A stretch of DNA of 64,000 nucleotides from Verrucosispora sioxanthis (GTDB lineage: Bacteria; Actinomycetota; Actinomycetes; Mycobacteriales; Micromonosporaceae): positions 310,001 to 374,000 of the forward strand of contig NZ_SAIY01000003.1 of assembly GCF_010560025.1 (NCBI RefSeq), given 5' to 3'. Shown here in pieces: positions 17,704 through 27,018 of the stretch. The position numbers and the translations under genes were made by a program. The notes under the pieces are model-generated. The model searched no databases. It was not told the DNA's origin and saw nothing but the letters and a program-made list of their open reading frames with translations. The first letter of the stretch is position 1. Every line of letters begins with the position of its first letter.

Positions 17704-18957
17704 GTGGCGGAACCATCCGGAACGACCAATCGGGCGGCCCGCATCGAACTGGACCAGCGGGTGGCCCGCGAACTGCGCGACCGGCTACCGCTGGTCGCCG
17801 GGCAGACCGTCACCGCGATCACCGGCGAGGTGCCCAGCTACTCCGGCACCCTGACCGGCCAGATGCGGGACAAGATAGAGAACGCGGTGCAGATCGCGCT
17901 GGGCACCTTCCTGCAACTGCTCGAACAGTCCCAGACCGCCGACCGTACGCAGGTCAGCGATCCGAGCACCCCGCTGGTCCCGGCGCTGGAGGCCGCGTAC
18001 GCGCTGGGTAGCGGCGAGGCCCGGTCGGGCCGCAGCGTGGACGCGCTGCTGGCCGCGTACCGGGTGGGTGCCCGGGTCTCCTGGCGGGAGCTGGCCGCCG
18101 CCACCGTGGCGACCGGGCTGCCCGCCGCCACGGTCGCCGAGTTCGCCGAGTTGATGTTCGCCTACATCGACGAGTTGTCCGCCGCGAGTGTCGCCGGGCA
18201 CGCCGACGAGTTGGCGAGCGTGGGCCGGGCCCGGCGGCGGAACCTGGAACGGCTCACCCAGCAGTTGCTCGCCGGTGAGGCGGAGGACGTGCTGCTGCGC
18301 AGCGCCGAGCGGGCCGACTGGCCGGTGCCGCAGACCCTCACTGTGGTGCTGCTGCCGCAGGCGAAGCTGCGCGGGGCGCTCGCCCTGCTGGCCGAACACA
18401 CCCTGGAGAGCAGCGAGGAGCTGCCGGCCGGGGAGCCCGGCGAGGAGACGGCGGTGCTGCTCGTACCGGACATGCACGGCGACCGGCGGCGGCAGCTCGC
18501 CCGGGTGCTGCACGGCCGCCGCGCGGTGCTGGGGCCCTGTCGTCCCTGGGCCCGGGTCACTTCCTCGTACCGGCGGGTGGTCCGGGTGGTCGCCCTCGGT
18601 ATCGCCCAGCCCACCGACGGCGAGCCCCTGGACACCGAGGCGCATCTGGCCGAGTTGCTGCTCAGCGCCGACGTCGAGGCGCTCGCCGACCTGCGCACCA
18701 GGGTGCTGCAACCCCTCGCCGCGCTGCCCGCCGCCACCGCCGAGCGGCTCACCGAGACGCTGCGGTCCTGGCTGCTGCACCAGGGACGGCGCGACGACGT
18801 CGCCGCCGACCTCTTCGTCCACCCGCAGACCGTGCGCTACCGGATGGGTCAGCTGCGTCAGATCTACGGTGACCGGCTCACCGATCCGCGTAGTCTGCTC
18901 GACCTCACGGTCGCGCTCGCGCTGCCCGCCGGCGGCGCGGCCACGGCCACCGGGTGA
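17704..18957 (+). CDS. PucR-family transcriptional regulator
   Basis: 417 residues from GTG 17704, with GGAGAG 7 nt upstream; the frame upstream is rejected. The C-terminal helix-turn-helix of the PucR/CdaR type is clear in RRDDVAADLFVHPQTVRYR and the following QLRQIYGDRL. The central region is a CdaR-like sensory domain. It lies head to head with the reductase-desaturase operon across an 84-bp gap, so it most likely controls membrane lipid unsaturation. That link comes from gene order, not proof. Confidence 0.85.
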   Translation: MAEPSGTTNRAARIELDQRVARELRDRLPLVAGQTVTAITGEVPSYSGTLTGQMRDKIENAVQIALGTFLQLLEQSQTADRTQVSDPSTPLVPALEAAYALGSGEARSGRSVDALLAAYRVGARVSWRELAAATVATGLPAATVAEFAELMFAYIDELSAASVAGHADELASVGRARRRNLERLTQQLLAGEAEDVLLRSAERADWPVPQTLTVVLLPQAKLRGALALLAEHTLESSEELPAGEPGEETAVLLVPDMHGDRRRQLARVLHGRRAVLGPCRPWARVTSSYRRVVRVVALGIAQPTDGEPLDTEAHLAELLLSADVEALADLRTRVLQPLAALPAATAERLTETLRSWLLHQGRRDDVAADLFVHPQTVRYRMGQLRQIYGDRLTDPRSLLDLTVALALPAGGAATATG

Positions 18958-18994
18958 GCGGTGCCGGCGTCGGCGTCGAGCCGCCGTTCCACCG

Positions 18995-20566
18995 TCACTC
19001 GGAGGGCATCGGGCCGAGCAGGCGGATCTCCTCGACGTCGAGGCGGGCCTGCAACTCCTGCAACACGGTGTCGTCGATCTCCCGCCGGTCACGCATCGCG
19101 GTGATCTCACGTCGTTTGTGTTCGAGGGCGGCCAGCCGCAGTTGGCGCTCGACCTCCCGGGCGGTCAACGATTCGTCCTCCGGCTCGGCCTGCATCGCGT
19201 TCAGATGACCCGCGTACTCGGCCCGGAGCCGGTGCAGGATCTCCGCCTCCGCACCCACCCGGTCGGCGAGGTCGGGCAACGCGTCGAGGGTGGCCTGGGT
19301 GGCGGTCACCTGCGCCTGCCGCGACTCCGCGACCCGTTCCGGGTCGCCGCGCAACCCGGCCCAGGTCAGCAGGAACGGCAGGGTGGTGCCCTGCACCAGC
19401 ATGGTCACCAGGATCACCGTGGCGACACCAAAGATGATCAGGTCCCGTTCCGGTACCGGGCTGCCGTCCCGCGCGGTCAACGGCACGGCGAGCGCCGCCG
19501 CCAGGGAAACGGCCCCTCGGAAACCGGCCCAGCCGGCCACCGTACGCACCCGCCAGTTGACCTGGCGGGCGAGCTGTGACTCGCGCCGATCGAGCCGGGC
19601 CACGGCGGCGATCAGGTGCAACCAGAGCATCCGCACCAGCACCAGCACCCCGGCCACCACGAGCGCGATCACGACGGCCCGGCCCAGGGAGACGCTCGTG
19701 ACGTTCCGCACCGCCCGGGGGATCTGCATGCCCACCAGCACGAAGAGTCCCCCGTTGATGAGGAAGGTGGTCAGGTCCCAGAACGACAGCGCGAGGATCC
19801 GGGACCGGGCCCGGATCACCCGAGGGCTGGCGTAGGAGAGCATCAGGCCGGCCACCACCACCGCGAGCACTCCGCTCTCGTGGATGCTGTCGGCGAGGAA
19901 GAAGGCGGTGAACGGGGTGAGCACACTCAGTGCGCCCTCTCGCAGCGGGTCGTCGATGCGCTTGCGGATCAGGATCACCACCGTGCCGACCACCATGCCG
20001 GCGGCGATGCCACCGAGGAAGGACAGGCCGATCCGCTCGACGAGTTCGAAGGCGCTCGGTGCGGCACCCCCGCCCAGCAGACCGAGCGCGATGGCGAACA
20101 GCACCAGGGCGGTGCCGTCGTTGACCAGGCTCTCCGCGCGCAGGGTGGTCAGCAGGCGACGGGGCATCCGCTTGGCCAGCCCGGCCACCGCCGCGGCGTC
20201 GGTCGGGGCGAGCACCGCGCCGAGCACCCAGGCCACCGCCGGGTCCACACCGAAGCGCTGCACGACCAGCGACACCGTGACCATCGTGACCCCGACCAGG
20301 CCGATCGCCAGCAACGCGATGACCACGATGTTCGCCCTGATCTCCCGCAGGCTGACGACCAGGCTCTCCCGGTAGAGGATCGCCGGCAGGAACAGCAGCA
20401 GGACCACCTCGGGCGCGAGGACCACGTGCGAGAACGGGGGCAGCAGCGCCACCAGGGCACCCAGGCAGATGAGCAGCACCGGCGGGGCGACCCGGTAGCG
20501 GCCGCCGATGGTGGTGCCGACCACCACGACGACGCCCAGCGTGATGACCAGCAGCAGCTCGCGCAC
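18995..20566 (-). CDS. Na+/H+ antiporter, CPA1 (NhaP) family
   Basis: 523 residues from GTG 20566, preceded by a G-rich ribosome-binding site; the frame extends 400 bp further but overlaps the IclR gene. About ten to twelve hydrophobic helices are visible to residue 410. Conserved motifs include VLAPTDAAAVAGL and ESLVNDGTALVLF, where the acidic residues carry the cation, and GFRGAVSLAAALAVP. The last 110 residues are charged and helical, forming a cytoplasmic regulatory tail. It exchanges sodium for protons at the cell membrane. The aromatic operon upstream is separate. Confidence 0.9.
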   Translation of the reverse strand: MRELLLVITLGVVVVVGTTIGGRYRVAPPVLLICLGALVALLPPFSHVVLAPEVVLLLFLPAILYRESLVVSLREIRANIVVIALLAIGLVGVTMVTVSLVVQRFGVDPAVAWVLGAVLAPTDAAAVAGLAKRMPRRLLTTLRAESLVNDGTALVLFAIALGLLGGGAAPSAFELVERIGLSFLGGIAAGMVVGTVVILIRKRIDDPLREGALSVLTPFTAFFLADSIHESGVLAVVVAGLMLSYASPRVIRARSRILALSFWDLTTFLINGGLFVLVGMQIPRAVRNVTSVSLGRAVVIALVVAGVLVLVRMLWLHLIAAVARLDRRESQLARQVNWRVRTVAGWAGFRGAVSLAAALAVPLTARDGSPVPERDLIIFGVATVILVTMLVQGTTLPFLLTWAGLRGDPERVAESRQAQVTATQATLDALPDLADRVGAEAEILHRLRAEYAGHLNAMQAEPEDESLTAREVERQLRLAALEHKRREITAMRDRREIDDTVLQELQARLDVEEIRLLGPMPSE

Positions 20567-20649
20567 CCCGCCCCCCGTTCGTCGCCCCCCACATGGTGGT
20601 ACGCCGACGGACCGTCCCGGGCCGATTCGCGCAGGCCGCGAAGCCGGGC

Positions 20650-21438
20650 TCAGCGGCCGGGACCGGCGCCCAGGTCCTCCTCGATGCGCCTGGCGGTGGC
20701 CAGCAACGGCGGCAGCAGCTCCTTGCGGATCATCTCGAACGAGCCGCGGCTGGCGTGGGCGGAGACGTTCACCGCGGCCACCACCGAACCGTTGTCGCCG
20801 TGGATCGGCGCGGCCAGTGACCGCAGCCCCTCCTCCAACTCCTGGTCGACCAGGGCGTACCCCTGGCTGGCGATCTTCGTCAGGAGGCCGCGCAGCTTGG
20901 CCGGGTCGGTCACGGTGCGTCGGGTCAGCGGGCGTAGCTGCGCCGTGGCGAGATAGTCGTCGAGCCATCGGGCCGGCTGCGCGGCGAGCAGCACCCGACC
21001 CATCGACGTCGCGTACGCGGGGAACCGGGTGCCGACACTGATCCCCACCGTCATGATCCGCTTGGTGGGCACCCGGGCGACGTAGACGACCTCGTCGCCG
21101 TCGAGCACCGACACGGAGCAGGACTCGTGCACCTGCGCCACCAGCGCCTCCATGTGCGGCTGCGCCACCTCCGGCAGGCTCAGGCTGGACAGGTAGGCGT
21201 AGCCGAGGTCGAGGATGCGCGGACGCAGCGAGAACAGCCGCCCGTCGGTGCGTACGTAGCCGAGTTCGACGAGGGTGAGCAGGAAGCGTCGGGCCGCGGC
21301 CCGGGTCAGCCCGGTGTGGCGGGCCACCTCGCTGAGGGTGAGCTGCGGGTGTTCGGCGTCGAAGGCCCGGATCACCGCGAGCCCGCGTTCCAGCGACTGG
21401 ACGAACTCGCCGGGTCGGGCCGTCGCCTCGTCGGTCAC
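20650..21438 (-). CDS. pcaR: IclR-family regulator of the pca operon
   Basis: 262 residues. Residues about 10-75 form a winged helix-turn-helix (LTLSEVARHTGLTRAAARRFL) and the rest the IclR ligand-binding domain, with the family patterns RIMTVGISVGTRFPAYATSMGR split over two strands. The GTG start overlaps the pcaC stop by 4 bp, so it is the last gene of the pca operon. It is probably PcaR/PcaU-like, activating or repressing the operon in response to protocatechuate or beta-ketoadipate. Candidate binding sites are at 27019-27033 and 27187-27201. Confidence 0.85.
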   Translation of the reverse strand: MTDEATARPGEFVQSLERGLAVIRAFDAEHPQLTLSEVARHTGLTRAAARRFLLTLVELGYVRTDGRLFSLRPRILDLGYAYLSSLSLPEVAQPHMEALVAQVHESCSVSVLDGDEVVYVARVPTKRIMTVGISVGTRFPAYATSMGRVLLAAQPARWLDDYLATAQLRPLTRRTVTDPAKLRGLLTKIASQGYALVDQELEEGLRSLAAPIHGDNGSVVAAVNVSAHASRGSFEMIRKELLPPLLATARRIEEDLGAGPGR

Positions 21439-21815
21439 CGGCCCTCCTGCCGCAGCGTCTCCTGGGCCACCTTGAACGCCCGGTTCGCCGCCGGGACGCC
21501 GGCGTAGACGGCCACCTGGAGCAGCACCTCCTTCACCTCGTCGGGGGTGAGGCCGTTGCGCAGGGCGGCGCGTACGTGCATGGCCAGTTCCTCGTCGTGG
21601 TGCAGGGTGGCCAGCACGGCGAGGGTGACGCAGCTGCGGGTCCGTCGGTCCAGCCCTTCCCGGGTCCAGATCTCACCCCAGGCGTAGCGGGTGATCAGGT
21701 CCTGGAAGTCGGTGGTGAACTCGTCGGTGCCGGCGACGGCCCGGTCGACGTGCGCGTCGCCGAGCACCTGCCGGCGTACCGCCATGCCGGCCTCGTACCG
21801 CTGCTGGTCGGTCAT
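21435..21815 (-). CDS. pcaC: 4-carboxymuconolactone decarboxylase
   Basis: 126 residues from ATG 21815, matching stand-alone PcaC. The conserved helix-rich core includes RYAWGEIWTR, LDRRTRSCVTLAVLA and the His-bearing HHDEELAMHVRAALRNG. It decarboxylates 4-carboxymuconolactone to beta-ketoadipate enol-lactone. Its ATG overlaps the pcaD stop and its stop overlaps the pcaR start, so all three are translationally coupled. In many actinomycetes pcaD and pcaC are fused as pcaL; here they are separate. Confidence 0.92.
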   Translation of the reverse strand: MTDQQRYEAGMAVRRQVLGDAHVDRAVAGTDEFTTDFQDLITRYAWGEIWTREGLDRRTRSCVTLAVLATLHHDEELAMHVRAALRNGLTPDEVKEVLLQVAVYAGVPAANRAFKVAQETLRQEGR

Positions 21816-22594
21816 CTGGGCACCACGCCTTCCGGATCGAGGTGTTCCGCGAGCAGTCGGGCGACGGCCTCGGGTTGCTCGACGTTGGCCAGGTGCGCCG
21901 CGCCGTCGAGCACCACCAGGCGGGCCGAGGGGATCCGCTCGGCGATGGCGGCGGCCTGCTCCGGCGGGGTCGCCGGATCGTCGGCGGCCCCGATCACCAG
22001 CGTCGGGGCGCGCACGGCGGCCAGGTCCGGACGCAGGTCCATCGCGGCGATCGCCTCGCAACAGCCGGCGTACCCGGCGGCGGGTGTGCCCACCAGCATG
22101 TTCCGGTACGCGGCGACGGTGTCCGGATTCCTCGCGGCGAAGGCGGGGGTGAACCAGCGTTCGACTATCGCGTCGGCGATGCTGTCCAGCCGACCGGCCC
22201 GGACGGTGGCGGCCCGGGCCCGCCAGCCCTCGGCCGGCCCGAGCGACGCGGAGGTGCACAGCAGGGCGAGGCGGTCGATCCGCTCGCCGGCGTGCGCGGC
22301 CAGCCACATGCCGACCATCCCGCCGAGGGAGAGGCCGGCGTAGTGGACCCGGGCCACGCCCAGGGCGTCCAGCAGTCGCAGCACCTTCCGGCCGAGCAGG
22401 TCGATGGTGTACGGCCCGGCCGGCACCGCGGAACCGCCGTGGCCGAGATGGTCGTAGCGGACCACGCGGTAGCGCTCGGTCAGCGCCGCCACCTGCGGCT
22501 GCCACATCGCGCCCGTGGTGCCCAGGGAACTACCGAGCAGCAGCACCGGCGCGTCCGGCGGACCGTCGACGGTGACATGCAGGCCGCCGTTCAC
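21812..22594 (-). CDS. pcaD: 3-oxoadipate enol-lactonase
   Basis: 260 residues, an alpha/beta hydrolase. The oxyanion-hole strand LLGSSLGTT, the nucleophile elbow GLSLGG (Ser) and the C-terminal His in GAAHLANVEQ are visible; the acidic residue lies in VIGAADDPATPP. It hydrolyses beta-ketoadipate enol-lactone to beta-ketoadipate. The GTG start overlaps the pcaB stop by 4 bp and its own stop overlaps the pcaC ATG. Confidence 0.92.
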   Translation of the reverse strand: MNGGLHVTVDGPPDAPVLLLGSSLGTTGAMWQPQVAALTERYRVVRYDHLGHGGSAVPAGPYTIDLLGRKVLRLLDALGVARVHYAGLSLGGMVGMWLAAHAGERIDRLALLCTSASLGPAEGWRARAATVRAGRLDSIADAIVERWFTPAFAARNPDTVAAYRNMLVGTPAAGYAGCCEAIAAMDLRPDLAAVRAPTLVIGAADDPATPPEQAAAIAERIPSARLVVLDGAAHLANVEQPEAVARLLAEHLDPEGVVPR

Positions 22595-24012
22595 CGCTGC
22601 GCCTCACGGTCCGGTCCGGCGGTGGCGGCCGGGCCGGACGTCGCCTCACGGTCCGGTCCGGTGGTCGCGGCCGGGCCACGCGTCGCCTCGCGGTGCAGGT
22701 CAAGGGCGCGGTCGATGAGCTGCCCGGCGCTGCCGAGCCAGCCGGCCGGGTCGAGGGCGGCGTCGACGTCCGATTCCGACAGGTGGGCGCGCAGGTCCGC
22801 CTCGGCCAGCAGCGCCGCCCGGAAGTCGGGCCGGGCGGCGGCACGGCGGACCAGGTCGTGGGCGGCGGCACGGCCGAGGGCCGGTGCCAGCCGGGCGGCG
22901 ACCGCCTCGGCGAGCAGCAGACCGCCGCTGGCGTCCAGGTTGGCACGCATCCGCCGCGGACGTACGTCGAGGCCGGCGAGCATCCGGGCGGTACGGGCGG
23001 TCGCCCCTCCCGCCAGGTGCGTCAGGTCGAGCAGGGGCTCCCATTCGGCGTGCCAGCCGCCGGTGGCCCGCTCGTGTTCCTGGCCGGCGGCGGCGAACAG
23101 CGTGCCGACGAGCCCGGGGCCGCGCCGGGCCACGGCGGTGACCAGCACCGAGTCCACCGGGTTGCGCTTGTGCGGCATCGCCGAGGAGCCACCCCGCTCC
23201 GCGCCCCCTCGGCCACCTCGCCGACCTCGGTCTGCGCCAGCAGGCCCACGTCGAGGGCGATCTTGCCGGTGGCGGCGAGCAGCCCACCGAGGGCCGCGGC
23301 CAGGTCGAGCAGGGGCTGACGGCGGGTGTGCCAGGGCAACGGGCTCACCGCCAGGCCCAGGTGTGCGGCGAACCGGTCGACCATCACCGGCCCGGCCGCG
23401 CCGTAGCCGGCGAGGGTGCCCACCGCCCCGCCGAGTTGTGCGGGCAGGTCGGCGCACGCCCGGGTCAGCCGGGTCCGCGCCTCGACCAGGCCGACCAGCC
23501 AGCCGGCGGCCTTGAGCCCGAAGGTTGTCGGTGCGGCCTGCTGGCCGAGCGTGCGGGCGGCCATCAGGGTGTCGCGGTGGGTCCGGGCCAGCCGGGCGGC
23601 GGCGTCGGCGGCGTCGGCGAGGTGCCGCAGCAGCGGACCGGCGGCGCGGACCGCCACCAGTGACAGGGCGGTGTCGAGCACGTCCTGGCTGGTGGCGCCG
23701 TGATGCACCCACGGCCGGGCCGGTTCGGCGACCGCGGCGGTCAGCTCCCGCACCAGCGGGACCACGGGGTTGCCGGCCGCCTCGGCCGCGGCACCGAGCT
23801 GCCGGGTCGTACCGCTCGACGCGGCACTGCCGGACGATCTCCTCGGCGGCCTCGGCGGGCAGCAGCCCGACGTCGGCGCCGGCCCGGGCCAGGGCGGCCT
23901 CCGCGTCCAGCAGCGCCCGCAGCAGGGCGTGGTCGCCGAGTTCGGCGTCGACGTCGGGGGTGCCGGAGAGCCCGCGCAGCAGTGCCTCAGACGGCGAAGA
24001 AGACGGTCTCAT
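22591..24012 (-). pseudogene. pcaB: 3-carboxy-cis,cis-muconate cycloisomerase, interrupted by two frameshifts
   Basis: The start at ATG 24012 has GGGAG upstream and overlaps pcaG by 26 bp. The N-terminal frame reads as PcaB (aspartase/fumarase superfamily) to about 23800. It then continues in another frame with HHGATSQDVLDTALSL and AQTEVGEVAEG, and returns to the first frame at about 23205 with the superfamily signature GGSSAMPHKRNPV. The net shift is zero: an apparent extra base near 23799-23801 and a missing G in the run at 23204-23208. The total span is 474 codons. If real, the middle third is scrambled and the enzyme dead; if sequencing error, it is an intact lactonising enzyme acting on 3-carboxymuconate. 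Confidence 0.85.
22601..22684. repeat. 42-bp tandem duplication at the pcaB 3' end
   Basis: Two 42-bp units (22601-22642 and 22643-22684) differ at only a few positions, with a partial third copy after them. They encode a 14-residue repeat of the type ATxGPAATxGPDRE at the PcaB C-terminus, beyond the conserved fold. Confidence 0.8.
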
Positions 24013-24556
24013 GCTCTCCCTGAAGGCGGATGTCGAACTGGAACCCGTCCGTGGCCGGCCGGGCCAGCAGCGTGTCACGCCGCTGCGGGTCGACGGTACG
24101 CAGCACCGGGTCGGTGGCGTTGGCCGCCTCGCCGGAGAAGTAGACCCGGGTGACGAGGCGGTGCAGCAGCCCTCGGCCGAACACCGACAGGGTCAGGTGC
24201 GGTGCCTCGGTGTCGCCGTCGAAGGTGGGCAGCGGCCCCGGCTTGACGATGTGCAACGCGTACCGGCCCTCGGTGTCGGTCTCGGACCGGCCGAAACCCC
24301 GGAACCCGGGGACCGCCGACGGCCGGGCGCCACGCGGATCGTCGGGGTGGTCGAAGCGCCCGTCGGGGTCGGCCTGCCAGCTCTCCACCATCGCGTCGAC
24401 CACGGCCGCGCCGGTGCCGTCGACAATCCGGCCCCGCAGCCAGAACGCCCCCGGCGTGCCCTCCGGCACCACGTACGGCCCGTCCGGCCAGCTCAGCCCG
24501 ATGTGCAGGTACGGCCCGACGGTCTGGGCGGGCGTGACGCCCAGCGACTCACTCAT
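23987..24556 (-). CDS. pcaG: protocatechuate 3,4-dioxygenase alpha subunit
   Basis: 189 residues from ATG 24556, which overlaps the pcaH stop by 8 bp. The intradiol dioxygenase fold is clear: TPAQTVGPYLHIGL, WLRGRIVDG, VESWQADPDGRF, RYALHIVKPG. The alpha subunit shapes the active site but lacks the iron ligands, which the beta subunit supplies. With PcaH it cleaves protocatechuate between its two hydroxyl groups to 3-carboxy-cis,cis-muconate. Confidence 0.95.
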   Translation of the reverse strand: MSESLGVTPAQTVGPYLHIGLSWPDGPYVVPEGTPGAFWLRGRIVDGTGAAVVDAMVESWQADPDGRFDHPDDPRGARPSAVPGFRGFGRSETDTEGRYALHIVKPGPLPTFDGDTEAPHLTLSVFGRGLLHRLVTRVYFSGEAANATDPVLRTVDPQRRDTLLARPATDGFQFDIRLQGEHETVFFAV

Positions 24557-25289
24557 CGTCGTCCTCGTCCTCGAACACGGTGGCCTCACGGCCCCGCAGC
24601 ACGATGTCGAACTCGTAGGCCAGCGCCCACTCGGGGCGGGTCGCGGCGTGGTCGTAGCGGGCCACCATCCGCTGTCTGGCCCGCTCGTCGCGGACCGAGT
24701 TGAAGATCGGATCCTGGGAGAACAGCGGATCGCCCGGGAAGTACATCTGGGTCACCAGCCGCTGGGTGAACGCCCGGCCGAAGAGGGAGAAGTGGATGTG
24801 CGCGGGCCGCCAGGCGTTGTCGTGGTTACGCCACGGGTAGGCGCCAGGCTGCACGGTGACGAAGTGGTACCGCCCGTCGGCGTCGGTCAGGGCCCGCCCG
24901 ACGCCGGTGAAGTTCGGGTCCAGCGGCGCCGGCCAGGTGTCGGCGGCGTGCCGGTAGCGGCCGGCGGCGTTGGCCTGCCAGATCTCGACCAGGGTGTGCG
25001 GCACCGCGCAGCCGTCGCCGTCGACGACCCGGCCGTGCACGATGATCCGCTGCCCGAGCGGCTCACCGTCGTGCTGGCGGGTCAGGTCGTGGTCCAGTTC
25101 GCCGAGGCGGCCCTCGCCGAGCAGCGGGCCGGTGACCTCGGTGAGCCGCTGCGGCAGGTAGGTCAACGGCTGCTGCGGTGCCCGCGCCACGGTCGAGCGG
25201 TAGCCGGGACTCAGCAGCGGCGGATGGGCGTCGACGTCGTCGCGTCGGTAGCTCGGCAGGATCAGTTTCCGCTCGGCGTCGTGGGTCAC
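24549..25289 (-). CDS. pcaH: protocatechuate 3,4-dioxygenase beta subunit
   Basis: 246 residues from GTG 25289 with GAGGAG upstream. It is the iron-binding subunit: the ligand tyrosines fall in RYRH and PGAYPW, and the two histidines in WRPAHIHFS, the standard 2-Tyr/2-His site for ferric iron. It joins PcaG in the ring-cleavage enzyme. The acidic tail (EDEDDDE) is unusual but lies past the fold. A 103-bp gap separates it from pcaJ, the largest gap inside the operon. Confidence 0.95.
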   Translation of the reverse strand: MTHDAERKLILPSYRRDDVDAHPPLLSPGYRSTVARAPQQPLTYLPQRLTEVTGPLLGEGRLGELDHDLTRQHDGEPLGQRIIVHGRVVDGDGCAVPHTLVEIWQANAAGRYRHAADTWPAPLDPNFTGVGRALTDADGRYHFVTVQPGAYPWRNHDNAWRPAHIHFSLFGRAFTQRLVTQMYFPGDPLFSQDPIFNSVRDERARQRMVARYDHAATRPEWALAYEFDIVLRGREATVFEDEDDDE

Positions 25290-25392
25290 GGCCGCTCCTC
25301 CCCGTCAGTCGTTCCGAGTATCCGCGCCCCGAAGGAGCCGAGCGTAAGCCGGAGGGTGATCACGTCTCCCCCGGTGGCCGGACTGCGCCAGT

Positions 25393-26163
25393 TCACGCCG
25401 CCGCCCGCATGGTCGCTTCGAGGGCGCGCAGCACGGCGAGTTCCTCGGCGGTGGGTGGCTCGACGGTGCTCAGATCCCGGGCGACGGCGAGCGGCCAGCC
25501 GGTGGCCTCGCGGGCCCGCTCGACGGTCACGCCCGGATGCAGCCGGGTGAGGGTGAGTTCGCAGCTGTCCGGGTCGGCCTCGAGGATGCCGAGGTCGGTG
25601 ATGACGGTACGGGGTCCACCGCCGCGCAGGCCGAGCCGGGCCCGGTCGCCGGGGCCGGCGCCATAGCCGACCGAGGTGACGAAGTCGACGCGTTCGGTGA
25701 AGGTACGTCGGCTCTGCCGGACGATCACCACCACCTCGCCGCAGGAGGCGGCGATCTCGGGAGCGCCACCGGCACCGGGCAGGCGCACCTTCGGGTCGGT
25801 GTAGTCGCCACCGATGACCGTGGTGTTGATGTTGCCGTACCGGTCGAGCTGCGCGGCGCCGAGGAAGCCGACGTCGATGCGCCCGGGTTGCAGCCAGTAG
25901 TTGAACACCTCGGGCACCGGGATCACCGCGTCGGCGGTGTCGGCCAGGACACCATCACCGATGGACAGCGGTAGCCGGTCGGGCTTGGCACCGAGACAAC
26001 CGGACTCGTAGATCAGCACCAGTTCGGGCGCGTGGGTGGCGCGGGCCAGGTTCGCCGCGGTGCTGGGCAGGCCGATCCCGACGAAGCAGGCGGTGCCGTC
26101 GCGCAGCTGTCGGGCGGCCGCCACCGTCATCATCTCGTCGGCGGTGTACTGACGCTCGCTCAT
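25393..26163 (-). CDS. pcaJ: 3-oxoadipate CoA-transferase beta subunit
   Basis: 256 residues from ATG 26163, which overlaps the pcaI stop by 4 bp. It is a family I CoA-transferase beta subunit; the catalytic-Glu motif appears as YESGCLG, and FVGIGLPSTAANLA and GGAPEIAASC fit the family. With PcaI it moves CoA from succinyl-CoA to beta-ketoadipate. Gene order supports this substrate over acetoacetate. Confidence 0.9.
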   Translation of the reverse strand: MSERQYTADEMMTVAAARQLRDGTACFVGIGLPSTAANLARATHAPELVLIYESGCLGAKPDRLPLSIGDGVLADTADAVIPVPEVFNYWLQPGRIDVGFLGAAQLDRYGNINTTVIGGDYTDPKVRLPGAGGAPEIAASCGEVVVIVRQSRRTFTERVDFVTSVGYGAGPGDRARLGLRGGGPRTVITDLGILEADPDSCELTLTRLHPGVTVERAREATGWPLAVARDLSTVEPPTAEELAVLRALEATMRAAA

Positions 26164-26978
26164 GCCTGCACCTCCGCCTTGTGCACGTGCTGGTCGATCC
26201 ACCGCTGGAACGTGTCCCGGTCCCGGCTGATCTCGTCCCAGGCCACGTAGAAGGCGTTGTCCCGCACCGAGTAGCCCTGGGCGTAGGAGGGATGGGCGCC
26301 GCCGGGAACGTGCGCCACGGCGGTCACCGCCCAGCCCGGCAGCACGACCTGGCCCGGTACCGGGGTCAGCTCGTCGACGATCTCCTCGACGGTGACCAGG
26401 GACCGGCGGGCGGCCAGTAGCGCCTCCTTCTGCACGCCGGTGATGCCCCACATCTGCACGTTGCCGGCGCGGTCGGCGCGCTGGGCGTGCACCACCGTCA
26501 CGTCGGGGTTCAGCGCGGGGACCGCGGTCAGCGTCTCCCCGGTGAACGGGCAGTCGATGCTGCGGATGTTGCCGGTGTGCCGGGGCAGGTCGGTGCCGGT
26601 GTAGCCACGCAGCACGGCGAAGGGCAGGCCGGAGGCACCGGCGACGTAGCGGTTGGCCATCCCGGCGTGGCTGTGTTCCTCCAACTCGAGCGGGACGGGC
26701 CAGGAGTTCTGTACGGCGTCGCGGAAGCGGTGCAGGGAGCCCACGCCGGGGTTACCGCCCCAGGAGAAGACCAGGCGGCGGGCGCAGCCGGAGCCGATGA
26801 GCTGGTCGTAGATGACGTCGGGGGTCATCCGCACCAGGGTCAGGTCGCGCCGCTCCTGCCGGATGATCTCGTGGCCGGCGGCGAACGGGATCAGGTGGGT
26901 GAATCCCTCCAGGGCCACCGTGTCCCCGTCGCGGACCAGCTCCGCGACGCCGTCGGCAAGCGAGACGAGCTTCGCCAT
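26160..26978 (-). CDS. pcaI: 3-oxoadipate CoA-transferase alpha subunit
   Basis: 272 residues from ATG 26978 with GGGAGG upstream. It is the CoA-transferase alpha subunit, with DGDTVALEGFTH, the glycine-rich SWGGNPGVGS and HAQRADRAGNVQ. It is the first gene of pcaIJHGBDCR, transcribed from the regulatory region at 26979-27319. The thiolase pcaF that would finish the pathway is not in the window. Confidence 0.9.
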   Translation of the reverse strand: MAKLVSLADGVAELVRDGDTVALEGFTHLIPFAAGHEIIRQERRDLTLVRMTPDVIYDQLIGSGCARRLVFSWGGNPGVGSLHRFRDAVQNSWPVPLELEEHSHAGMANRYVAGASGLPFAVLRGYTGTDLPRHTGNIRSIDCPFTGETLTAVPALNPDVTVVHAQRADRAGNVQMWGITGVQKEALLAARRSLVTVEEIVDELTPVPGQVVLPGWAVTAVAHVPGGAHPSYAQGYSVRDNAFYVAWDEISRDRDTFQRWIDQHVHKAEVQA

Positions 26979-27018
26979 GAGCCTCCCTGCCTCCTGTGTC
27001 GAAAGCCTACCGACATGT

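Noticed and set aside
20567..20968. N-terminal extension of the antiporter frame across the pcaR gene
   Set aside because: The translated extension is Arg/Pro-rich without membrane or family features and overlaps pcaR. GTG 20566 precedes the first membrane helix and fits the family length.
22601..22684. CRISPR-like array
   Set aside because: There are only two and a bit directly adjacent units, with no unique spacers, inside a coding frame.
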